A stretch of 64,000 bases of DNA from Panorpa germanica (Eukaryota > Arthropoda > Insecta > Mecoptera > Panorpidae): the NCBI GenBank assembly GCA_963678705.1, contig OY783205.1:28015034-28079033 (forward strand), written 5' to 3'. Below are positions 49,301-59,033 of the stretch, in pieces. The notes under the pieces are model-generated. The model saw only the letters and a list, made by a program, of their open reading frames with translations, did not search any database and was not told where the DNA came from. Every line of letters starts with the position of its first letter. Position 1 is the first letter of the stretch. The translations under genes and the position numbers were made by a program.

Positions 49301-51319
49301 GCATTTCTAATCTATGCGTGTGGGGTTTTCTTCCATATGGGAAATTACAGAGGTGCTGTTCCTTACAAATTTGTGCCAAATGTTCCTCCAGACGTATTTT
49401 ATCAAATAATACAAATAAGCGAAGCGTACAGGGTTAAGAAGGAACACTTGGACGTGTTGTGGAATATTTGCCACCCCCAAATGTTTACGATAACCCCTGA
49501 AACTAATAACTTCGGGATCGGAGTTCAAGGAGTTACTACTTACTATTCACGCAACATTACGGAAGAGGATATTGAGTTAATCAAATCATGGGTAGAGCTT
49601 AAAAAAATCCGTACACCAAATTGCAGAATCTTTAAATTTGAAGATAAAAACGGAAGAACTGTTTTTGATATAAAAGCAGCATCCGTTAGAAGGGATATGG
49701 ATGTGAAGTATACGTTCAAACGTGAAATGTTCAAGAGAAATGTGTTTAAATTTAGTAGGGGAGACCATAACTTATTGCTCGAGAAAGTTGTGGAACATTT
49801 AACTCGAGCGCAGCAAAATTGTACCACCCCCAAGCAGAGCGCTATGATGGCTGACCTATTGGATCATTTTCAAACCGGAAGCATGGCCATACATGATCAA
49901 ATGGTGACGAATTGGTTGAGGACAAGGAACCCTAAAATAGAAATATCTTTAGGCTTTAATAAGGACACTATGGACCCCACAGGCGTGATGTCTGAGTTTA
50001 TAGGATTCGTTGGAATCACCAATAAAATAACAAATGCCCTTTTCAAAGACATAGTTGGCCGTGTGGGCGAAATACGTCCATTATTACCATGGTCTCCTGA
50101 CTTTGAGAAAAAAGTTTTCTTTAAACCTGACTTTACAATTCTAGAACTTCTAACTTTTTCTGCTAGCAAATTTCCAGACGTTCTCAACATCCCAGATTGC
50201 AAGTAGATTTATTCTCGAAACGAAGCATAAATTTAGTGACCACTGAATAATAACACACTGTTCATTTTAGATCATATGCTGACTGCTACAGAGGGCTCTA
50301 AAGTTGTTTGTTTAACGAACCTAATGTCAAATGACGAATCAGAATTATTGTTCTTAAGCGAGGAAGACAAGGAAGGCATGCTAGAATATCAAAATAAGGC
50401 CTGCATTGTCGGTATTAGTCGTTTTTACATTTGAGTTATTTATAAAATATTTATGCAATTATTTTTATTGCAGGTGCAAGTAGCAATAAAAGAAATCATT
50501 GGTCATGGTTGTGGAAAATTATTTATCAAAAAGAAAGATGGAACATTTAATTTTGATGCATCAACGGTAATAAATCCAATAACCAAAAAACACATAACTT
50601 CGTGGTATGAGCACAATGAAACTTACGAGACCGCCTTCAAAGACATTGCCATCAGCTACGAAGAATGTCGCGCGGAGTGCATTGGTTTGTATTTGGTAAC
50701 TTTCGAATCAGTTCTAGAATATTTAGGCTACGAAGATGAAGAAGCTGACAACATCTGCTACATTTATTGGCTCAACTTCATTTGGACGAGCCTGTTCAAA
50801 GGAACGCTTATGTACAACTCGCAGAAGCGACAATGGAAGAATCCCTTATCCAGAGCACGATATGTGATCACCAGAATGCTAATAGAGAAGGCTGAAGGGT
50901 TGATAACTGTCACCGAATCGGAAACGGAACCTGTGCTACTAGTGCATCTTGACGGAAGTAAGTTACGCTCAGTTGGAAAGTCCGCGTTGGAGGAGTTTCT
51001 AATTAAGATTCAAACCTACAAGTCCATCAACAACTACCATGACGCTAGAATACTTTTCAATAGGTACAGTCAAGTAGAAATGAATCTAGATGATCGTTTT
51101 CAAAGATGGCGTCAGCTTGCTATAGAAAAAATTGGAGAAAAACCAATGTTTGTTCAAGCGAACACAATTTTAGATAGAAATAAGGAAGTAACTTTGAAAA
51201 CATATTTTGGATCTCCTTCCGGGTTTATTGAGAGTTATGTAGACCGATATAGCATTAAAACTTTGGATACTATTGAAACTATTTGGCAAAGTAATTCACA
51301 ACATTTTACGCAAGATTAA
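46337..51319 (+). CDS. Chimeric coiled-coil/Dpy-30 protein fused to inactive DPP3
   Basis: Exons: alternative first exons 46337-46540 and 46845-47075; then 47263-47503, 47569-48024, 48238-48504, 48582-48799, 48868-48996, 49073-49225, 49301-50198, 50271-50407 and 50474-51319. Phases agree throughout; 1182 or 1191 residues. Residues about 1-330 are coiled coil. Residues about 398-433 (YLENNMKRALVKG...FLVEYL) match a Dpy-30 docking motif. DPP3 homology runs from about residue 475 to the end. The join is convincing: the first DPP3 exon has no ATG, continues phase 0 from the Dpy-30 exon, and the intron between is only 68 bp. DPP3 is a zinc dipeptidyl peptidase with HELLGH and EECR motifs. Here HELLGH is KEIIGH (residues 907-912), and the active-site His in the WGQAH motif is lost (WKNPL), so catalysis is not expected. 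EECRAE is kept. One intron uses a GC donor. Dpy-30 motifs suggest docking to axonemal or chromatin partners. Confidence 0.82.
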
Positions 51320-52029
51320 ATTTATTTTAGAATATTTTAAATTGTGATTTTTATTTTTTTTTTTTTTTGATGGAGTTTCATTTCCTAAACTACGATGTAT
51401 CATTTTTAAATAGGTTTCAGATCCTATTAAATTTAGAAACCCTCAAAAAGGTTTTTTTTTTGAATCCGGAACTTCTCAGCCCACGTGCTGCTAAGTACCA
51501 AGGGGTACTACGTGCAAACAAACAAACCTATTAATGAACTGTTAAATTCCACTTAGTAATTAAAACAAAATCAAGAATTTTAATACATAATTAGCATATA
51601 TTTGTAATGGAGAACAGTGGCGAATTCATTGAAATAAGGGGTATCGGCTTTTTGATTGAAATGTTCAATGTTTATATATATCCATAAGTTGACGGGAGAT
51701 ATTGCTGTTTAAAATTTAAATTTCAGTTTGAGATGCACGTCGCACAGTTTTTATTATCCCTTTAATAATTAAAAGGGTTGTTCGTGGTATGTGCTACACA
51801 TATTGCACAATCCGCCACTGACCCTCGATATTCATAGATACAGATTGACATAGATTGCAATAATTGGAGATAACATTGATTTGTTGCTTATCTGGATGAA
51901 TCAAGAGGGAAAACAAAGCAACAATTGAATGATTAATACCTGTACGCATTAAAAACACTTAATAATCTTGTTATCAATATAAGAAACCGTGGTTTCCTAA
52001 TTCGCTTCTAAACAAAGAACCTGAGTACC
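51320..52029. other. Intergenic DNA
   Basis: 3' flank of the chimeric gene and upstream flank of the next DPP3 gene. Poly-T/A tracts are present; nothing else is recognisable. Confidence 0.55.
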
Positions 52030-52093
52030 TATATAAAGCAGGTACCTATTAATGTCACTTCAAATGTTGTGACATCAGTGAAAGAAACACAAG
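52030..52093 (+). promoter_or_regulatory. TATA-box promoter and 5' untranslated exon of DPP3 copy 2
   Basis: TATATAAAG begins at 52030. An initiator-like TCACTT lies about 26 bp downstream (52056), and a TCAGT at 52075. The transcribed leader ends at 52093 in CACAAG followed by the donor GTAAGT. The matching acceptor is TTTATAG about 18 bp before the ATG at 52976. The intron (about 880 bp) holds a diverged repeat block at 52222-52340 and a lone CCCAGTAAA end near 52460. Confidence 0.55.
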
Positions 52094-52221
52094 GTAAGTG
52101 TCAAAATTGGTTTATTGATTATATTTGACTTAATTACTTTTATTATTTTAACAACTATTGAGCACTGCGGGCAACTAATATATTTATAAGACTATTTTCA
52201 ATACTAGTTCAATGACTTAAC

Positions 52222-52340
52222 GACCTCTAAACGTATTATTTAACGTAATATTTTTTACTTAACGTTATATCGTAATATTTACCCATTTGTAACATAGTTC
52301 TGTCAACGAAGAAATGCTAATGACATTAAAAATATTTTAC
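52222..52340 (+). repeat. Possible dispersed repeat shared with 38694-38800
   Basis: Resembles the opsin-intron block over roughly 50-60 bp. It lies in the 5' untranslated intron of DPP3 copy 2. Confidence 0.35.
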
Positions 52341-52975
52341 GAATACATTAACGTCAGAAATATAACTTTACTGTTATGTAACCTTACAGTTTATTATTCT
52401 CAAAAATGTTTTATGTAACATGTAAACTTTTTTATGTTAAATAATCCTTTAATATACGTTTACTGGGAATATGTTTACGACCTTACCCATTGCATAAACA
52501 TACCTTTTGATACAGTTTCAAAATATTATTAAAAATGTATAAGTAGCTAGTGCAAATGCAAATAAGAGGGTGTGAAAAAGTCAAAAGTAGCGTGACGTAA
52601 TTAAACATAATTAAAGGACAATCTGTAAGTGAAGATATTATCTGATGTGTCAATATCATAATCCAAATAAAAGATAAGATAAAGTAGTAAATATTTAACA
52701 ATCAGGTGTGAGTATTAGCTAATGGTTCGAATATTTAATGTAATAGATAAGCTGATAAGATATTATTAGGCTATTGCTATAAAGCTATAATAAATACGTA
52801 ACGAATCATATCTTTTATAAAATGCGTAGCTTTTACTACAACGGTTTATTTCAATAGCTTTCTAAATAGAAAATGAAAATTACAGATAGGTGTGAATATT
52901 AGGTAACATTTGAAGACTTTTACATATGATGTAAATTAACTTTTCTATTGTTTATAGATTCACATTACAATAAAT

Positions 52976-55442
52976 ATGAAAGACAAGAAAGCTCGTTCGG
53001 CTGAGATCCCTCTAGTGGAGCTTCACAGCACAGAAGCTTTTAATGCATTAGGCGCACAAGAAAAGCTTTATGCTCATTACTTAAGTTTGGTAAATATATA
53101 CTTACAAATATGCATTATACTTCTATAAATGTTTACGATTAATAAGTTTAATGTTATTAGGCGAGCTGGAATGGGGGGCTTATAGTTTTACTACAAACCA
53201 GCCCTGAGTCTCCCATTATCTTTTCACTACTGCATCGACTCTTCCTAGCAGAGCCTTTGGAAAGCTTAAAACAATCAGCCCTTGCTGCAGGAGTTTCACA
53301 GAATGATATCGATGTAATTTCAAAAACAGAAACAATCGATTTAAATCAAATATATTTTACCAAATGTATTAAATTATTTATTTCAGAGTTTCTTGCTTTA
53401 TGCCAGTGAGTTTTATGGAAATTCTGGCAACTACAGATATTTCGGAAATTCAAAATTTACCCCACAGCTTCCTAAAGAGAAACTCTTTCTTTTAGTCAGA
53501 TCAAGTGGAGCTTATAAAAATGATCCTAAAAAAATTGATACCTTGTGGGATAAATGTCACAGAAGATTATACTCTCTTGAAGAAAATGAAAAATCTTTAG
53601 GCCTTTGGGATCAAGGAGTAACTACATATTTTTCCGCAAATTGTGTTCAAGAAGATGCAGATTTAATTAGTGAATGGTTCAAAGAAAAGAAATTTGAAGG
53701 ATGGAACTCCAGAGCTTTTAAAACTGTGGATGAATCCGGAAAAGTTTTGTATGATATTAGATTAGCTGCAACAGAAAAATCTATAACAATTCCCGCCGAA
53801 GAATTCAAAGGTAACTGGTTTCAAGTCAGCACTGGTGACTACAGTCCTCTTCTTGAGTTCGTGAATCAGCAACTTTCTGAGGCGCAGCAAGTTGCAGGCA
53901 ACGATAGGGAAAAACGAATGATTGGTCATTACATCAACCATTTTAAAACTGGAGATTTGGATGAACATAAAGATGGGTCCAGAGAGTGGATTAAAAATAT
54001 TGGACCATTGGTCGAAGTGTACATTGGGTTTATTGAGACGTACAGAGATCCTGTTGGAGTTCGAGGAGAATTTGAGGGATTTGTAGCAATGGTGAACAAG
54101 GAAACCTCTGCAAAGTTTACTGTTTTAGTTGATAATGCTGAAAGTTTTCTTAAATTATTACCTTGGGGTCCAGATTTTGAAAAGGATGTTTTCTTGAGGC
54201 CAGATTTTACTTCCTTAGATGTGATGACATTTTCGGGAAGCAATATTCCAGCTGGAATAAATATTCCCAACTGTAAGTAGGATGTTTAAATAATATGTAA
54301 AATGTAAATATTTTTCGTCTATTCAAATTTAATGTTTTTTACTACTTTGAAAATAATTTAATATTTTGTTTTAGATGAAGAAATTCGTCAGGTTGAGGGA
54401 TTTAAAAACGTGTCCTTGGGAAACGTCATAACTTCTTCTTATCAACTCAATGATGATATTCCATTTTTGAGTGCAGCTGACCGGAAAATAATGAACGATT
54501 ACAGAGTGAAAGCCTTTGATGTAAGAAACCGCTTTTTGAAATATATTATCACCATTGATATTAGATTTCAATTGCATTTTTAATTGTCAACAGGTTCAGG
54601 TCGGACTTCATGAGCTTCTTGGTCATGGCAGCGGAAAACTCTTTATGAAATTCGAAGATGGAACTTTTAATTTTGATGTAGATCGAGTAATAAATCCACT
54701 AACAGGTGAACTGATACAATCTTGGTACGGACCTGGAGAAACCTACGATTCAGTCTTCAAAACAATCGGATCTTCGTTTGAGGAATGCAGAGCGGAAGCT
54801 GTTGGGTTGTTCTTAGGAATGGATGAAACAGTTTTAAAAATATTCGGTTTTGAAGGAGAAGAGGCAGAACAGATAGTTTATGCTAATTGGTTGAATTTAA
54901 TCTGGATTGGAGTAGCTAAAGCGACTGAAGTTTACAACGTTGAGAAAAATATTTGGGGGCAAGCTCATTCGCAAGCTAGATTCGTAATCATGAGAATGCT
55001 TTTAGATACAGCAAAGGGTTTGATCAAAATTGAAGAAGTTGATGGAGGTAAGGATCTGCTTCTGACAGTAGACCGCACAAAAATAGGTGACGTTGGTAAA
55101 AAGGCAATGTCTGATTTCTTGGTCAAGCTACAAACGTATAAAGCTACTGCTGATTATGAACAAGCTAAGGAAATGTATGATCATTATAGTGAAGTATCTA
55201 ATGATGGAGAATATCCATTTTTAAAATGGCGTGATTTGGTTCTTGCTAACATACAACCAAGAGCAATTTTTGTTCAGCCAAATACAACTTTAAATAGTGC
55301 CGGAGATGACGTCAATTTGAAAGCCTATGATAACACTACAACGGGTCTGGTGGAGAGCTGGACCGATCGTTTTCCCAATTCAACTGTTTTGGATATTTTG
55401 GAGGAACTTTGGGAAAAAGATTCTATTCATTTTCCGCAATAA
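52976..55442 (+). CDS. DPP3: Dipeptidyl peptidase 3, copy 2 (intact)
   Basis: The five coding exons 52976-53089, 53161-53313, 53387-54272, 54375-54520 and 54594-55442 give 715 residues, the usual family length. The enzyme is a cytosolic M49 metallopeptidase that removes dipeptides from the N-terminus of short peptides. The zinc site is complete: HELLGH at 439-444 and EECRAE with its zinc Glu near 497. The active-site His in [10 protein letters not shown] near 558 and the TTYFS tyrosine are also present. The start is clear: MKDKK with a 5' acceptor just upstream and no earlier in-frame ATG in the exon. The vertebrate KEAP1-binding ETGE motif corresponds to LTGE here. It lies 1.66 kb after the inactive chimeric copy and 0.46 kb before copy 3, all on the same strand with identical intron positions, which indicates tandem duplication. 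Confidence 0.96.
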
Positions 55443-55515
55443 ACATACAATATATATGTTAATTATACTTAAAAGAATAATTAAATATGTTATAATTAAG
55501 AAAATTCATAATTTC

Positions 55516-55521
55516 AATAAA
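55516..55521 (+). terminator. Polyadenylation signal of DPP3 copy 2
   Basis: AATAAA 74 bp after the stop codon, with further overlapping copies immediately downstream. Confidence 0.6.
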
Positions 55522-55689
55522 TAAAATAAATTTTAATAAAGTTAAAAACGCATATTAGTGGTGTAAATTAATAAGGAATTACTTCAATTAGTAATTATGA
55601 TTAGTTGCTCTTAATTATACGATTTTATTATTAAAATATTTAAATTTGAATAACCCTCATTTTATATTTGTTTTAAATTTGTTGTTTCT

Positions 55690-55893
55690 ATGTTGGTAAA
55701 AATCGAGTGACAACGTGACTAACGTGAAGGTTTTCATTTCGTTGTCAAAATTACAGGTAAATTTAACTTACTTTAACCTCATATAATTAATTATAGTTTA
55801 TATTATATCATTATGTATTTAACTAATTCTGAAATACAAAAATATCTTGTTATAAAAAAGTCTATTTTTTGGTCTGTAAATTAATTTGTTTAG
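55690..55893 (+). promoter_or_regulatory. Probable promoter, 5' untranslated exon and short intron of DPP3 copy 3
   Basis: A donor (TTACAG then GTAAAT) lies at 55756, and an acceptor (TTTGTTTAG) ends at 55893, only 8 bp before the first ATG. The implied leader exon would be about 55690-55755. The start site is not defined. Confidence 0.4.
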
Positions 55894-55901
55894 ATAATAT
55901 A

Positions 55902-58490
55902 ATGTTAAAATTGTGCAAGTCATTTTATTGCTTAAAGGAGTTAACATTTCATGTTATTGCAAAATCATATAGTAAGAATTTAATAACTAATGTAAAGTTC
56001 TGTACGCAGAGTTTACCAAGAAATATGTCAGACGCAAAAAATTATGTGGTTCCAGCAGACGCCCCAGTTTTAGAATTAAATGCTACAGATGCATTTAATA
56101 AGCTGACCCCCCAAGAAAAATTGTATGCCCATTTTTTGAGTAAGGTAAATCTACTTTTGTTTTAAAATTTGTGTGTTACTGTACTGTTAGTTAAACTGCT
56201 TTAATTTTAGGCTGCTTGGTATGGAGGCTTAATTACATACATTCAAACAAGCCCCATTTCTCCGTTGATATTTTCGTTGATGCAGAGAATATTTCTCGCA
56301 GAATCTGTAGAAGACTTGAAGAAATCCGCACTTAACGAAGTGACAGAAGAGGATTTCAACGTAAATATAATTTTACACTTCTTATAATCAGATTATAAGT
56401 ACAGTTTAACTTATAATAATCACATATATTGCAGGATTTTTTAATTTATTGGTGCGCTGTGTTAGCTAACAGTGGAAATTATAAAGGGTTTGGTGACACT
56501 AAAATAATACCAAATATATCTCTTACCAAATTCTACTCAATTATAAAAAGCAGTGCAGCTTTTAATAAGGATGAACAACATATACAAAAACTGTGGGATA
56601 AAATAAATAAGAAGATATTTTCCATTGAAGATAATGAAAAGAACTTAGGTCTTGGTCAAAAGGGAATAAGCACATATTTCTCAAGTAATTGTGACTATCC
56701 TGATGCAGAGCTCATTACAGAATGGTTAAAAAGTAAGAATATTGAAGGATGGAATTCCAGGGCTTTTAAAGAAGTTGATGCGAAATCTGGTAAAACTCTG
56801 TACGATATACGTCTACCCTCCTCCAAGGAAGGACCTGGTGCTCCAACTATAGAACCGGAAGAATATAAAAATTGCTTATTCCAAGTCACTAGAGGCGACT
56901 ATAGCCCGGTGCTAAAATACGTTAATGAAAATTTAGCCGAAGCACAAAAACATTGCGCAAATGACTATGAAAGGGATATGTTAAAATATTACATTCAACA
57001 TTTTGAAACTGGAAATATAAATGATCATAAGGATGGATCAAGAGCATGGATTAAAAATCTAGGACCTATGGTTGAAACATATATTGGATTTATTGAAACA
57101 TACAGAGATCCAGTTGGAGTTAGAGGAGAATTTGAAGGTTTTGTTGCTATGGTCAATAAAGAAACTTCTAAGAAATTTCAAGAGCTTGTTAATAAAGCTG
57201 AAGACTTATTAACTATTTTGCCTTGGGGAAAAGATCTTGAAAAGGACAAATTTTTGGCCCCTGATTATACTTCTTTAGAGGTTCTTACTTTTGCTGGAAG
57301 CGGCATACCCCTTGGAATCAACATTCCTAACTGTAAGTTTTTTAATTTATTTTACGGTAAACGTAAATTCAGAAATATTATATTTTAAATTTCTTTTAGA
57401 TGACGATATTCGACAAACTGAGGGTTTCAAGAATGTTACACTTGGAAATGTTTTGACTTCATCTTTTGCAGTCAAATCTACTGACTTAGCTCCGTTTATA
57501 AGCGAGAAGGATAACGAGTGCTTGGACAACTGGCGTGGTAAATCGTTTAACGTATGTTTCCCATTTTGTTCGTAACATCTGAACTTAAAATTACACAAAC
57601 ACGTATTCGCTTTATATTCAAATATTTTTTAATGCTAGGTTCAAGTTGGCCTTCATGAATTGCTTGGTCATGGAAGTGGAAAATTATTTATGCAGAATGC
57701 TGACGGTTCCTTCAATTTCGACTCCAAATCGGTTATAAATCCCCTGACTGGCAAACCCATTGAATCTTGGTACCAGCCTGGAGAAACATTCGGCTCTGTG
57801 TTTAAAGCAATCGGCTCATCTCTGGAAGAATGTAGAGCTGATTCTATTGGATTGTTCCTGTGTCTGGAACCTTCAGTTCTTAAAATTTTTGGATATGAAG
57901 GTGCAGATGCTGAAGAAATAATTTACTCCAACTGGCTGGGTATGGTTTATGCCGGCTTTGGCAGAGCAACTGAGATGTACAATCCAAAAGAGAAAGTTTG
58001 GGGTCAAGCTCATTCCAGAGCTAGATTTGTTATAGCAAGAGTATTGTTAGAAAACGGAAATGGCATATTAAAAATTGAAGAAAAGGATGATGGAAAAGAT
58101 TTCCTTATTACTTTCGACCGTACTAAAATTGCTACTGATGGTAAGAAGGCAATTCACGATTTTCTAGTGAAACTGCAAACTTACAAAGCTACAGCTAATT
58201 ATACTGAGATGGAAAAAATGTATAATTATTATAGCGAAGTGAAAGATGATGGACCTTACAAGTTTTTGTCATGGAGGGACATTATTCTTGCCAAAAAGAA
58301 ACCCAGGGCAATGTTTGTTCAACCGAATACCGAAGTAACTAGCGACAAAACCAATGTTACATTGACGACTTATGATTGCTCTGCAATGGGATTAATCAAA
58401 AGTTTTGTGGAGCGTTTTCCAGATACTAAAATTTTGGATATAATGGAACAACTTTATGAAAAAGATGTAAGATACTTTCCCAATCAATAA
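55902..58490 (+). CDS. DPP3: Dipeptidyl peptidase 3, copy 3, with possible mitochondrial leader
   Basis: Coding exons are 55902-56144, 56211-56360, 56435-57332, 57400-57551 and 57639-58490. From the first ATG the product is 763 residues; from a second in-frame ATG at 56025 (MSDAKNY) it is 722, the normal DPP3 length. The extra 41 residues are rich in Lys, Ser and hydrophobics and nearly free of acidic residues, like a mitochondrial presequence. The gene may thus make two products by leaky scanning. The zinc motif HELLGH (487-492), EECRAD (near 545) and the active-site His in WGQAHSRARF are all present, so it should be active. The KEAP1-type ETGE site reads LTGK. It is closer to copy 2 than to the chimeric copy, by eye over most exons. 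AATAAA follows at 58581. Confidence 0.96.
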
Positions 58491-58580
58491 CCAATATATT
58501 TTTGTAAATTTGTTATAATTTTAATAAGTTCGCAATTCTTAAATGTATTTATTTACATTATTTTATACATGATATATGAA

Positions 58581-58586
58581 AATAAA
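58581..58586 (+). terminator. Polyadenylation signal of DPP3 copy 3
   Basis: AATAAA 91 bp after the stop codon. Confidence 0.65.
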
Positions 58587-59033
58587 CATTGTTTTCCTAT
58601 ATATCCTATAAATGATTTCCTTTCTGACATAGAAATGTGAAACTTATTTTGACGAACAATACAATATCTAATATATATATAAACAAGAGATTGAATATTT
58701 GAGTAATTAATTGTCCTTTGATTTCAGAATTTAATATTAAATTAATTATACTACATAAGTATATTTTATTTACAAAATTGAAATTAGCCGGCGCCGCGAA
58801 TAATTTATGTAATCGCATCGGACCATTTACATGTGGCAATACACTTTTGAGCTTCGTGAACGACCGCAACCGGGGTGCGAGTCTACCCAGTCTACGTGTC
58901 ATTTCAACATTTGTAGTCGTGTTTCGTGAAGTTGTGTCGTGGTATTGTGTACTTAGCGCAGATGTGTTGTAAAATACATTAAATTTTATAAATTACCGGT
59001 AAGCCATAAAATTGGCTACCGAAAAAATATAAA
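58587..59033 (+). promoter_or_regulatory. STT3B promoter and 5' leader region
   Basis: Only 447 bp separate the DPP3 polyadenylation signal from the STT3B start codon. The stretch 58790-58960 is distinctly GC-richer (GCCGGCGCCGCGAA near 58788). An initiator-like TCATTTC lies near 58899. There is no TATA box at a suitable distance, as expected for a housekeeping gene. Confidence 0.5.

Noticed and set aside
49543..50202. Minus-strand frames opposite DPP3 exons
   Set aside because: Shadows of the conserved plus-strand coding exons.
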